Source: Scatophagus argus (lineage: Eukaryota > Chordata > Actinopteri > Scatophagidae). Taken from it: DNA of 64,000 nucleotides. The stretch spans positions 16,579,641 to 16,643,640 of the forward strand of contig NC_058513.1 in assembly GCF_020382885.2 (NCBI RefSeq). The letters are read 5' to 3'. Below, piece after piece: positions 42,397 through 58,493 of the stretch. A model generated the notes under the pieces. The model was not told the DNA's origin. It saw only the letters and a list, made by a program, of their open reading frames with translations, and made no database searches. Every line of letters begins with the position of its first letter. The stretch's first letter is position 1. The position numbers were made by a program, and so were the translations under genes.

Positions 42397-45300
42397 GTCC
42401 AGCCGGCTCTTCTCCCTCCTTCCCCGACTCTTTATCTCTCCGCTGTCCTTCTTTTCCCCCCCGTTTCCCCTCTCACTCCGCTGGAAGAAAGGGGCGCCTC
42501 ACTCCTCCACTCCCCCGCCTTACGTCGCTCTCTCTTCGCCTCTGCTCTCCCACACAACTGCCTTTTCCTCAGCACAGCCAAGGTTTGCTGCTTTCCTCCC
42601 TCCTCTGTCTGCCTCTCCTCTCTGCTTAAGTCCTGGTTTGGCCCTCAGAGTAACATCTGGGATGACGGCTCCATGGCAGGAAAAGAGTTCACAAAGAGCT
42701 CACGAGTTGCAGACTTGAGGTGTTTTCTCTTTGCTCTACCTTTACTCCAGCCTCATCATTTTCTGCTCCTTGAAATAGCTGTCCTTTCCCTCCTCTGTCT
42801 TCCTCTTCTGTTTATCTGTCTGTCTAACAGAGCTCAGGATTTTTGTAAGACTTCTTCCGCAGAGAGGAAATATTTATCTATTTTTACATTTTTCTTTTCT
42901 TCCAAACCAAAGGGGAAGGGGGTGAAGGGGGTTGGAGTTGGGAGGAGCATGTCTCCCCCATGTGGAAGCTTGTTGAACCAAAACAAATGTGATGTTGTCA
43001 AGTGCTTGACATTGTGGAAAAAAATTTCCACTGTGGTTTGTTTGAAGAAATATTGCATGGAATCACACAATTTGTTGGCAAGTTTTCTTTTCTTTTTTTC
43101 TGCAGTTTTTTTTTTTAAATCAAAACTGCAATTTGATCAACAAGATCTGATATTGCTACCATCAAGTCAGCTTAATTTCATAATAATTTCAGCTCCTGAT
43201 GGTTGGGTGAAGGTCAAATGAGTTTAGCTTGTTGGTGGAAAAACCAGGGCTGCACAAACTGTTTGATGGAGATGATCTACTGGGTTTGTTTGGACACCAT
43301 TCAACACACACCGGCCAAAGAAGGTTCTGTCTTGTGATTCCTCATAAACTTACGTAATGTTTGTTTCTTGACATTGTAATACACAAAAACAATGACTTCA
43401 GTGTGGGAAATGAAACAGTTTTTATGGGTTCAGTAAATTTTTTCCAAATCGCTGGACTTCTTGTCCCCTATTTCTCAGACTGTTTAGTTTGCAGATTGAT
43501 GCGACGTTATTAGAAGAACATTCACTGACTTTGTTATAACATCCAGCAGCTTTGCCAAATCTCAGAATTTCCATTTCACTCTGCACTGACTCATCTGCAA
43601 TGAAGTTTTTAAACTCAGCTGTTTACTGTAAAAGAAAAAAAAGGAAGTTTGGGGATTTTAGCACACTGTCAGCAAATTGGGATGTCTTTTAATACAGCAT
43701 TTTGAAACAACAGGTTACATCACACAGACCCTCACTGGGTTTCCCTGATACTGGCAGAAATACAAATCCAGATCAGTAGAGAAACATACAGTGACAAACA
43801 CGGATGCTTCCAAACAGGTCCCGAGGGATCTCTGAGTGCTTTGATGAGTGTCAAAATGATGGGAAGATGCAGCTAGAGAGGCAAAGGAGGGCAAGAATCC
43901 CCGTAATTGATTTGAAAATGATTTTAAAATGAGGATTAGTGACTGTTGGCCACCAGTGACCCTCCAGATTCTCCTTTGCTCACTTCTTCTTCTTCTTAAG
44001 CCTGAAGACACAGGGCTGTTTCCCATTAGTTCTGTCTCGTTCCATTTGGAAATAGCTTATACATGTCCTTCGAACATCTGATGACAGGCTTAGTTTATTT
44101 GAGGTTATATTATTTGAGGCGTGTGTGTGTGTTTACTTTGCCTATAGACTGAAAACAACGAGCACATATAATAAGTCCTCGTCAAAATAAATGTTTAAAC
44201 GATTACTGCCACCATGTGTAAATAATCGTAAAGGACAGATGTGGAGCTGGTTGTTATTCAGTGAGGCAGGGTTATTATTGTCATTATTGGAAAGTGACAG
44301 GCCATTATGTCTCGTGGTTTACTGGTGAAAGTCTGGGCTGGGCACACAGTGTGCTCGTCTAATCCAGAATTATTCAAATTCAGTTCCTGTTTCGCTGCTT
44401 CTCTGCTTTAAAAGGTTGCAGAGAAGAAGTTTATATAGGTATATATTTATGTATATAAAAAGCTTCAGCTTCAGTCTCAAACCTCACAGTGGACGTAGTT
44501 GCCCTTAACTTTACCCGAGTTAACATCTGTCTCATTAACAATAAGAAGGTACCTTACTTTTAAGATCAGTTCATGACAAGTGTAGACATGACCTCATCAT
44601 TCCAGACAGATGGAGTATAGCAAGCTCATTTGTGTTCAGAGTTGCACTGACTGTGATGACAAAATAATCAAGAATCAAGTTCAGTTTCCTGTAAGGTCTA
44701 AATATGAGAAAGTTCTCTGCTTTATACAGCGATAATGATGGGAATGCAAGTCGTGATATGAAGCAGGTCACAGGTAAAGCTAATCATATGACTGCTATCA
44801 CTATCAGCATCATCTGTAGACTATAAAAACTACCTACAAATGCCTGGAAAATCCCAGCCAAGGGTTTAAAAGGTTTGAAAATTGGTGTAATAGTCCTTTA
44901 GTTGAGTATGCAGTGTGCACATCATGGTGACAAACCACTGGTTCTTTTGGTATGTCCAATGTCAGCTTATGACAGCAATGTGACATATAGTTTGTAGAAC
45001 TGACAAAAACACTAATAAATGCTTAAAAATATCCTTCTGTCTGCCAGCAACTGCAGTACAGTGTGTTGTAAGCCGTTTATTAGATGTTTCTGTGGTGTGC
45101 TGCTCATACATCTGAAGGAGGGGGTTAAATTCAGTGTAATAGTTTGAATGTAAAAATATAAATAAGGCCTTACTTGAACTAATACTATATTTTGTGTAAA
45201 ACTGACCCATTAGCCTTCTCCATGAATATGAGTACATCATTACTCCATTTAACAGTCAGGGACAAGTTTTACATCACTTCAGAATAAAATGAAAGAACAG

Positions 45301-48300
45301 TCAGATTTTAATAGTTTAATGTCCCAAAGTTTTGTTTGTGTTAACATTTACTGGCTTCATTTCACCCCTCACTTCACTTCATGAGGCGTGATATAAAACC
45401 TCGGTCCTGCCTGTGGAAGGTGTGGAACGTCTGCCCACTCACACTGAGTAATGGCTCTGAGGCTTTTCTAGCACCTCCTTTTAAAATGTGACATCAGTTT
45501 AAGATTTAAGGCTGGAAGAAAATGTCAGAACACTGTGTGCTCGGACTTGGACATCGACATTACCAGGTGTATTAAAGAGCCTTTGTGCTTTGTCAGTGCT
45601 GCTTGACGCTTGAACAGTGTTGGAACATTATGTTTCTTGAAGACACCATCCATCCCAGTCCCTATGAAGTGTTTATGTCAACTGCTTTGAATAGAATAAA
45701 TCTCTGTCTGTTGGCCGGTCAGTTGTTCAGGCCACTATAATGGTCCAGAGTGAAATGTTCGGCCAGGTAATGGATGGATCGCCGTGAAATTTGCCTGAGC
45801 CATTCATGTTCCCCCCATGATGGACTCTGATGGTCCTGCGCGTGTCATTGTAAACATGTTAGCATAATAATGACGATCATATATACTTATTGGTTGGCTT
45901 GAAGATCTGCTGTCTGCCATCTCAGGAAAGTAACACCAGAATGTCCGGATGTAAGAAGGTATTGATACATTTGAGTATTGAAGTGTTATGTTTTCTGATA
46001 CTGTAGTGATTCTTAAAAACGCTCCCAAATTTATTTAATAGTTTACATGCAAAGACTTGTGGCAGTTACTGTTACAATTGTTTTTTTCCTCATTTGTTTA
46101 TCCAAAGGATCCTGCAAGAACCATTATTTTAATTTGATTTAATTTACTGATATAGGCAATTGTTAATGTCTTGTTTTCAAAATAATTAATTCCTCAATTC
46201 CAAAAACCAGCACTGATACAAGGATTGCAGATCTTACCATTCAGATTTCTGTTTCTATAAGATCACAATATACCAAATATAATATACCGTATTATGATGC
46301 CGTGGTATTGCCAAGATTCTCGCATCCTTATTCGAATGTGTTCGTTAGCAGAACAATACTGAAACTACACACTGGATCCTGAAGAAACAACATTTACCTC
46401 ATTGTTCTCCCATTCCATGAATACACATTCACTCTGCCAATCATCCATCCATTTCTGCGCTCAACATGTTATTTTTTTTTGGGGTGGTGGGTTAGGCAGG
46501 CTCCTCGTGCCCTCCACCATTGAGATCTCCCCATGGGGGGTCAAGGTCCATTACAATGGACAAACATCACCCTGCCCGTTGTTTTTGTTAGCCGCTAATT
46601 GCAAGACCCACAGCAGTGTTGGTTGTGACAGTGAGCACATTCATTACGAACGTCATTAGCAGAGTCATTAACACTGGGGGGGCTGTTTGGGGGACACTTA
46701 TCTGCTGTTGGCACTGGGTAAATAAAGGGGGGGGTTGGCAGTCGTAGTTTGTACTGTAATTCTTATGCTGCAAAACAGTGGAGGGGAAAAAAGTCTCATT
46801 AGGAAGAGAAGGACAATGTATTGATGAGTGTCTGCAAATTTTCAGATTATTGGTGATATAAGAAGCTGTCAAACACTTTAAGTCTGACTGACGATGAATC
46901 TGCAAAGCTCATAAATCTCCTTGACTCAGACAAGATAAAGTTCACATGAAAGCATTTTTAACTCTGTTTTTTTTTTTAATCCCCATATTTTTAGGTCTTT
47001 CCTTAATGCATCCCTTGCTGTACCACTAAGTGCTCAATACACATAAATCAGAATAATTTAACTTCAGATGGCTGCATAATCACGATACAATACTTATTTA
47101 GATATCCCTAATTGATCCAGTTGTTGCTATTGTTCCTACTAATTGACCACCAATTACGCCATTAGTCTGCGTTAGCCTGTTTTGATAAGGAGCTGAGATG
47201 TCTCCGTAACCAATCTGTGTTGTCTGCCACTCCGAAAATGTAAATTACGAACAATTATCCAGGCATCTGAATCTGAGAGAAAATACCGGATGCCATTGAG
47301 ACAATGAGTGCTAACGTTGGTTAAAGCTACACAGAAGTTAACTGACACAGTTAACAGTTTTGGTTGGAGAAAACATGAGAGACTGAATGAGAGCGAGTGT
47401 AAAGCTTCTACGGTGCCTTGGAGTGATCATACGAGAAAAAATATTACAGGAAGAGAGAGAATACAAGAGAGAGGACATCTGTCAAAGAGCTACTTTACAC
47501 AAACTCTAATTCAAAGAGTACAGTACAGAATAAGATATGAAATCTAAAGTTATAAAATCATCAGGCAGGCTCATCACATACAGACCTGCATTCCTGTCAG
47601 ATTTCTTTCGAATGTGAATTCTGCACACTGTTGTAGTTTTCAGCGTTGAAATTACCAAAAGTTCTTGCTCTGAACAGCTGAATTTCCTCTCAGGGATCAC
47701 AAAGCACCAATTATAAAAGGACCTGAGCAGTCAACTCTAAGCCACCGCATGCCAGTGGAGAAGAAAGTGTAATTTATGAATGCAATTGTCCGCTTTTGTT
47801 TGCGTCACAGCCAGTGATTTCAGCCTGGAGAAGCTGTTTCTGGGCCCCACAGCGAAGGCAGCACTGATTATGCTTGGGTCGATCAGAGTTGATTCTGCTT
47901 GACAGCAATATGAGCACAGTTCATGTAGCTCGTAGCCCAATGCCTAACTTGGGTGTGAAGGAAAGAAAAAACAACAACAACAACATAGCTATCAGGTGGA
48001 CTGACAGCCGCCTCCTTTTTGCGATGAGACCACTGCGATGACATCCGAGTGTTGGCCAGCAAAAACGTGAACCTTTGCTCAACTTTTGCACACTGAAAAG
48101 CTGCAGAGAGGATTCCTTGAATATGACTTATTATGATAAGAAGCTGAATTATACAACAGATTCAGACAGGAAGAAGGAAATGACCGAAACACAAACGTGC
48201 TGTTACTGTCAGGCTTGAACGTTAACAAGTGGCTTTCACTTTCACTCCATGACCTCAATGCTTTTTTCTCTTCCTTTCACTTATGACAACAAATTACCAA

Positions 48301-49058
48301 ACATTTCACTTAACACAGTCCCATCTTGACTCTTAAAATGAAAGATCTGAACATTTAAAATGTGAAATTTTTGAATGTCAACAAATACTCTTTTTCACTA
48401 CTTCACAGTCGGCATGATGTGTGTTTTCGTTGCTTTTTGACAAGTAAAAAGAAACAGTTGAAATTGTCGACAAACTTGTGCAGAAATGAATGTCAGTTTC
48501 CCTCGAGCAACTTGTCTCCCCTCCATTCACTCCCCTTCTCCCCCACAAGAACTAATGGCTGATGGTAATTACATTTAATGAGATCATGGGGTCGTCTGCA
48601 GGGTGCACTTGTGCAAATTGCTCTCAGCGTGGGGTCTGAGGTGGGATAGGGTAGGGGCCAGCGGGGCAGCTGAGGTCGGGGCCATGAGTGTTTGCCCAGC
48701 GTGTGGGGGCCACAGAGGCTTTACCTGTCACTCTGTGAGTAGTGAAACATGTCATGCGTTTGTCTGCCTTTGTCCTCCTCATTTGTTTGTCTGGCAGAGA
48801 TAACCACAGAGGTGGTTGCTTGTCTCGGCTCTATTGTGTCAAGCTGTTGTCAGCCCATCATGTCCATCCATCACCTCCCGGTCCCCATCTCCCCGCTTTC
48901 CGCTCTTTCTCCCTGCTCCACGACTGGTCATTTTGCCATCATTTTCTGGCTGCGGGGGGTGACCCGGGCAATTTAGTTAATCCATTAACAACTAATTGTC
49001 TCCTCCTACCCTGTTGCTTGGACAAACAGCCCAGTGGGGGGATGTCAAGCCTTGGTGA
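42397..49058. other. gene-free region between plxdc1 and the DKK3-like gene
   Basis: 6.6 kb with no supportable exon. The first 0.3 kb is pyrimidine-rich on the plus strand and is probably the plxdc1 promoter. The rest is AT-rich. Patches at about 46555-46680, 47095-47260 and 48555-48720 are dense in TAATT-type homeodomain cores and look less repetitive, so they could be conserved enhancers. A 45.7-45.95 kb stretch resembles a dispersed fish repeat. Confidence 0.45.
45690..45900. mobile_element. dispersed fish repeat (unclassified)
   Basis: GGTAATGGATGGATCGCCGT, AAATTTGCCTGAGCCATTCA and GTAAACATGTTAGCAT match, from memory, a high-copy teleost repeat. A related piece lies at 61085-61302 in gucy2g. 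Class and ends are uncertain. Confidence 0.4.
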
Positions 49059-49060
49059 CC

Positions 49061-49068
49061 TATAAAAG
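49061..49068 (+). promoter_or_regulatory. TATA box of the DKK3-like gene
   Basis: TATAAAAG about 200 bases upstream of the start codon. It implies transcription starting near 49090 and a 5' UTR of about 170 bases. Confidence 0.65.
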
Positions 49069-49258
49069 TCATGCTGGAAGAGGAGGCTGCCACTGTCACT
49101 GCATGGATCCCTGCAGTCCTGATTCTCACACATTTACTGGGACTTTTAAGCTTTGGATTTTTATTTTGGCGTTGAGTCATAGACCACTGACTAGTTTCTT
49201 TCTCTTTGAGTCGCGCTGTCTTGAGCTCTTATTTTTATTAATCTGGTTTCTGGTGGAA

Positions 49259-50888
49259 ATGTTGGGGAATCTGTGGATGCTCTTCCTGTGTCTCTGCTTC
49301 TCCTGGGCCGAAGCTCGTATATGGGCCTGGATGCTCAACATGCCTCACAGCCCTCCTAAAGAGGCAGCAAAAGCACTTCGAGAAAGCGCCCCCATCGCCA
49401 AAGCAAGCACGGTAAGATACTGCTGAATTCTGTGCTTTAGTATGTCTCTCTGGAGTTAATTCAAACTTTTATTGAGAAAATAGTGTAAAAATGCAGCCCA
49501 AATTCTATTTCTTCTTAAGCTTAAAAAAACTGTGCTGTTAATGCTTTTGCAAAACCACAGGACAGTTTAGTATTCACGTGACTCCATGCCAAATGATTTT
49601 CATAACGTCCGGGACTTCAGTTTTAGATCAGTATTTAACAAAAGTCTTAAAGTAAAGTTTTCAGTTTCATCTCTTTTTCTTCCAGGCTGTCTGCGACCAC
49701 GACAGGGCCTGTGGGCGAGGTTTCTCCTGTGATCGACACTTTGGTCTTTGTGTTGCTCTCCGAGGGGAGGGTCAGTACTGTCGAAGGGACGCCCAGTGTG
49801 TCCGCGGACTCAGCTGCATGTTTGGGAAGTGCCATCGCAGCATCCCCAACGGACAAGAGGGTAAGAGCATGACGGCAAAACCATTAAAACCCTACTTTAC
49901 CAAACATAAAAGAGTGAAGAGATTAACTACGGCTGAACTTGGAAGTGACCCTCGTTTTTTCCTTCATCCAGGTGCCAGATGTAAAGTTGACAGGGACTGC
50001 GGGGCATCCATGTGCTGCGCTCGACACCACGGCGAACAGGTGTGCAAGAGACGTCTGATCCGTGGCGAGAGCTGCTATGTTCCCGATGGAGGCCTGGCAT
50101 TCAGCATAAACCAGATCTGTCCCTGTGATGAGGGGCTGCTTTGTCGTGAAAGCAGTGCGTCACACCAGAGAGAGTGAGTACGACAAAGCAGGTTTTCACC
50201 AAGTGTCCAGATCTCAGATTTATCTAATGGCTGTCAGGGAATTTTCAACACTTACAAGCAATACTAAAGTAGGGTACCGGAGCTCAGGTGTCAGTACGTA
50301 GCGAGTTCATACTGTCTTTAATTTAAAACTGTCACAGTGAATATTAGAAAACCTTTGATTTTTAGACTGTGTTGTTCACCGTTACCCCACAATGCAGTGC
50401 AATGCAGAGCTACTCACGGCTAGAAAAGATTCAAAGAAATCGTGATTTAAAAAAAAAAAAAAAAAGCAGCTCAGAAAGTCCGAGAAAAGTAATTAAATCG
50501 TGGGGAAAACATTTTTATATCCGTTTGTGAAGTTTTATTTAGCAGTGACGCTTCAGAGTCGCAGGTTTTATTTGATAAGCATTGGCACATAGATTTTATC
50601 ATTTCCTGTTTGTATAAAACAGCTAATTATGTTGTTTCTTTGTACACAAGTTTATTCAAACTTGATTGTTGAGTGAGGGGCAATCAGTGATCCAATTTTC
50701 ATGATTCTAAACCCACAGAAAACCTGGTTTGTGTCTGGGTCTCAGTAGCATGTTTTTAAACTATGCTTCAAAGTGTTTCATGTTAGCGCAATTCACGTGA
50801 ACTTATCTCAGTTTGTTTGTCTTACAGGAGAGATTTTATTTACCAGCCAGAACAAACAAGTTGGACCTGCCAAGTCCCCAAACTTTGA
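49259..50888 (+). CDS. Dickkopf-family secreted protein, DKK3-like
   Basis: Four exons: 49259-49411, 49686-49860, 49972-50173, 50828-50888, joining to 197 codons (196 aa). A signal peptide (MLGNLWMLFLCLCFSWAEA) is followed by a short linker. The first cysteine-rich module (about 52-105) shows eight cysteines. The second module (about 112-194) has the ten-cysteine colipase pattern of Dickkopf proteins: CKVDRDC, MCCARHHG, QVCKRRL, GESC, ICPCDEGLLC and TCQV. Dickkopfs are secreted Wnt-pathway modulators acting on LRP5/6 (DKK1, 2, 4) or less directly (DKK3). CPCDEGLLC resembles DKK3, while CCARHH resembles DKK1, so the subfamily is my best guess. There is no long acidic tail of the DKK3 type, and the protein is shorter than human DKK3 (350 aa). 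The start is the first in-frame ATG before the signal peptide. Confidence 0.82.
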
Positions 50889-51163
50889 CATCAGCCTGAA
50901 AAATCAAAGCTATTTATTTTGTAAATGTGTTTCATATGATTGTATATAAAAAGTATTTCCAAATATGTTGTATTAGTACATGTTTTTAGTAAAGTCTTGT
51001 GGCAAGGATGTTTTTTTTTATTATTATTATTTTGTTGTGTAAATTTTGACTAAAGCACTACACTGTGTGGCTGGGATGCCTTTACGTCTCATACAGTGTC
51101 TTCCTCAATGCATTTAGCAATCTTTATTATGGCTATAAATGTCTATCACCCTTCAATTAAGAG

Positions 51164-51169
51164 AATAAA
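51164..51169 (+). terminator. DKK3-like poly(A) signal
   Basis: AATAAA about 275 bases after the stop codon. Confidence 0.55.
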
Positions 51170-51199
51170 AAGAAATCTTTTCCAAAAAGCTACAATTCT

Positions 51200-53670
51200 G
51201 CCAATATCATTCTTTATCAGTAATTAATACATGCAGGAGAATGTTTTGCTGTTCTCTTGTGGTGGACATACAGGAGGTGATCCATAGGTTTGTATGTATG
51301 ACTTTAACCTGTTGTTGCTCAGATGGTTAAACATGCAAAAAAAAACTTAAGCTTGTCAATGTTGGAGGAAGAAAGAAAAGGAGATTTTAACAATGGAGTT
51401 GTAAAAGTTTTATCGACATGCTTTTATGACCGCGACCTTAAAGATTAATCTCATTTTCTTCCCCTGAATATGGCTTCACTACGCCATCATTTGGCCAAAC
51501 ATATTTGGTCACACACAATATATTTGGGACGTACAAATCATACAAACACTGGAGAAGTTATTTTAGAAGCTGTATCACAGTCAGAATCCACTGGTTGTTG
51601 AATTTGGCTGTGCTTTCATGTTTTACAGGAAGGAGAAACAACAAATCTTTACAGGCATGTTTCAAGTGTTGACGGAGTAAATGTTTCATTCTTGGTTGCG
51701 CTATCACTGTAAACTCACAGCTCATGAAAATCAAATCCTCTCACCTGTAGAGTCATGCATGAAACTGCTCACAACAAGGTCTGTGGATTATGTTGAGTTA
51801 CCAGGTTATGATTTGAGAGAAGGCATACATGTCTACAATCGATAAAACTCTACGACTCACACCAATCTAATCTCGATGGAGAAACAGCATTACAGGTAAA
51901 GGGAGAAACACGTATTTGGGATGAAATGTCCCTTTAACCCTCACAGTGGACCATACAGACTCATGTGCACAGGCTGTCCCGCTGAGCACGTTTCTTGGAT
52001 CGCAGGCCGTGGTTGCATAACATGGTGGAATCTTGCAGCTCCTGATTGTTGCACCACCAGATGCTGTAACGCTAGCTGTCCCCTGACCCCTTCTTAGATT
52101 GGTATCTTCCTCGGACTACCCATTACAAAATCCCCTCTCGCGCCATTCAGATGCTAATCATCTGCAGTTTGCCCCTTCAATCGCTGGGTGACTTGAATTG
52201 TCCTGTGAGGGACATTAGTGTCCAACCCCTTTGCTATCGTTTTACAGCTCTCATCATTGAGTCTTTGCTAGGAGGTTTTTGATTGTGTGACTGGAGCTGA
52301 ATGTAAATAAAAAACAAACAAAGCAAGCAAACAAAAAAATTGAAAACTTTTTGGGAGGTGTATTGGTGTGATTTTTAGTGTTTCTGACTTTGACATGAGA
52401 GCAGAAAATGTTCTAAATGTTTCTGACATTTAATAAAACAACAAAGTCAAATCTAAAGCTTTAAGCAACATGATATGAAGTAATAAAAATGATAAAACAG
52501 GCCGAGGAGAGCATGTTTGAAACACATATGAAAGACAAAAGTGATATCTAGTAGCACAAGATTGTGAGAAACCTTATATAACTGAACACTGCACAGCTCA
52601 GGCCTATCATCTCCACCTCAGATCAATAGTTAATAGTATATACCAGCTCTTATCTGAACTTCCATCACATTTTGAAGGCATCTATACACGTATGTTTGTA
52701 CTGGTTAGCGTCTTAAATGGTTTTCTGTTTCTGGACTATTGAACCCTTGGACCATCAGGACAGAGAACAGGAATGGGGCTGCCTGTTTCTGTCCCCAAAA
52801 TACAACAGTGACATTAAAAAAAATATATGCTGTTAAACTTTGAGATATGTTCTCTTGAAACACAAGATGTTGTATTTCAAGATGTCATAGTTTGACGTTT
52901 TGGGAAACTTTTCGTTTTAATGATGAGAGATGAGAAGATTGACACATCTCTTATGTCCATTTAACGTAAGACTACAACAAACAGCTGGGTTAGCCGAGTT
53001 AGCATAAAGACGAGAAAAAGGGAGAAAGAACTCATCTGGCTCTGTCCAAATCTCAATAATTAACACTTAAACATCTTGTTTGTTCAATTTCATTCAAAGA
53101 AAAAAACCACTGATAGCTGTTTCCTTGTTTCCAGTCTTTATGCTAAGCTAAGCTAAGTTAACAGTCTGCTGGCTGGCTGGCTGGCTGGCCATCCAAGACT
53201 GATCAAGAGTACCTCTCAAGATGTCAAACAACTGCTTTACTTTGAGTAAAGCTGGGTGAAAAGAATCGACTCCAAAAGTCAGGCTTTTTCCCAGCCTTTT
53301 TCTGGCAAACTTAGTCATGTTACACAATGTGAGTCTGTGATTGATATTGAGCTAGAACTTGTGGCTCGTCTTCCTCTGCCAAAATCCCGATAGCAATTGG
53401 ATATGAACTACACTAACTGCCATCCTACAAGTCATGTATTTTTGGTATTGATGCTATAAAATTGAATAAAAAAATTCTTTTGTCTCCAGAAAAGGTGAGT
53501 CATTAAGCACCTTGAGTGCTAATCCCGCGAGACGCTGGTCATTTGAAAGTCAATGTCCAAGCAGCACAGAGAGCTATTGTGAGCAGCCCCACAATGGAGC
53601 TCTTAAACCAAACCTGCCAGGGGGGACGAAGTAGAGACGAGAGAACGGGGGAGAGTCGATTACCCTCACT
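51200..53670. other. intergenic, DKK3-like to tectb
   Basis: 2.5 kb without a gene. It includes a dispersed fish repeat at about 52900-53200 and otherwise unassigned AT-rich sequence. Confidence 0.5.
52900..53200. mobile_element. dispersed fish repeat with GCTAAGC fold-back arms
   Basis: GAGTTAGCATAAAGACGAG near 53000 and CAGTCTTTATGCTAAGCTAA near 53135 are inverted. Between them lie CATCTGGCTCTGTCC and TTAACACTTAAACATCTTGT, blocks I recall from a very common teleost non-autonomous element. A shorter copy lies at 23060-23200. Confidence 0.6.
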
Positions 53671-53678
53671 TGTGACAG

Positions 53679-53686
53679 TATAAAAG
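53679..53686 (+). promoter_or_regulatory. TATA box of tectb
   Basis: TATAAAAG placed about 118 bases before the donor of the non-coding first exon (ends at 53796). Confidence 0.65.
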
Positions 53687-53705
53687 ACCTCCTCAGGTTG
53701 TCAAG

Positions 53706-53796
53706 ATGTTAGTTGTAGAGTCACAGGTGATCTGTTGAAGAGCCATGAGGGTCCTCTGACATCACACTATTCAAAGGTGTTTTCCTCCCCCGACAG
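53706..53796 (+). other. tectb: tectb non-coding exon 1
   Basis: The exon lies between the TATA box and a GTGAGT donor at 53797. It holds two very short open frames (53706-53738 and 53745-53759), neither joined to the main frame. The exact transcription start is inferred. Confidence 0.5.
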
Positions 53797-53903
53797 GTGA
53801 GTCTTTTATTATTTATGACAGAATTACATTTTGTTGTATGATGTCCTTAAATTTTCTCTCATTGCTGAGGTCTTATTATGAAATCTCTCAGCAGCATTGC
53901 AGC

Positions 53904-57576
<3,673 letters not shown>

Positions 57577-58487
57577 AAGAAAAATCATCCTTCAGTGTCA
57601 TTTATACATCACTCATTTAGATAAAAACCCACACTGAGTGGGAGTGTCACACAGGACTCAGGGAGCGTATGAACATGTTCCTCCCCCACCTTCCAGTGAT
57701 TCATTTCCTCATTTTCTCACAAATGTTATTTGTAATTAGTGCATTTATTGAGATTTTCACATCCTTTGGTGAATGCATAATCTTGTAAAATGTCACATAT
57801 GTTACTTCACTGCTTTCTCTGATAAAGGTTAATCTAAAAAAATTTAAATGAGTCTTGTCTTTTTGGTTTACATTACACACAAACATTTAAAAATCTTTTG
57901 AGGACTCCTCACAAAGTTCACAACATATCAACAATGAAATAACCACAAATCAGATGGATGAAGCTTTTGTATTCATTCGACTCCAGTGATACAAATCGTG
58001 TTTATTTAAATAGATTTAAATGACATTTTGATTGCATACTGCCCTGTTAAACCTCAATCTGATTTCTCTTTATCTTTCATAAAAACATCTGCAATTCTCA
58101 AGCTTTCTTGTGATTAGAAGCAGTCAGAATCATGTGGTGTTTGATGTGTTGTAATCCAGACTCCATTTGCTTCTAATGGGGTCAGCGTTTGCAGCCCCAC
58201 TTCAGTTTCTTCAGTCCACCTTTTTGTCTCCAGTCCTCCTCTTCACAAGTGGGGGGGACTTGAAACTTGTGTTGCATTTGGTGAGACCAGATATTCCTGT
58301 TAACTTATCCAAATATGCTCTTAATGTCCACTTTAAATGTGCACTGAAGTCATCATGCCATCGGTCATGTGAGCTTTGGTCAGGGTTTTATGGGCCTTTT
58401 TCTCAGCACCTCTGGTCATTCCTAGTTTCTTGAGCAGAGATATTACAAATACAGGTCAGAATGCAACGTATAGCACCTCTGGCTGTC
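57577..58487. other. tectb-gucy2g tail-to-tail spacer
   Basis: It contains the tectb 3' UTR, whose end I cannot place because no canonical AATAAA follows the stop on the plus strand within this stretch. No other gene is seen. Confidence 0.5.
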
Positions 58488-58493
58488 TTTATT
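58488..58493 (-). terminator. gucy2g poly(A) signal overlapping the stop codon
   Basis: On the minus strand the coding end reads TTT TAA ATAAAG, so AATAAA begins with the last base of the TAA stop. If used, the 3' UTR would be only about 10-30 bases. Another minus-strand AATAAA lies further on, near 58000. Confidence 0.45.
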
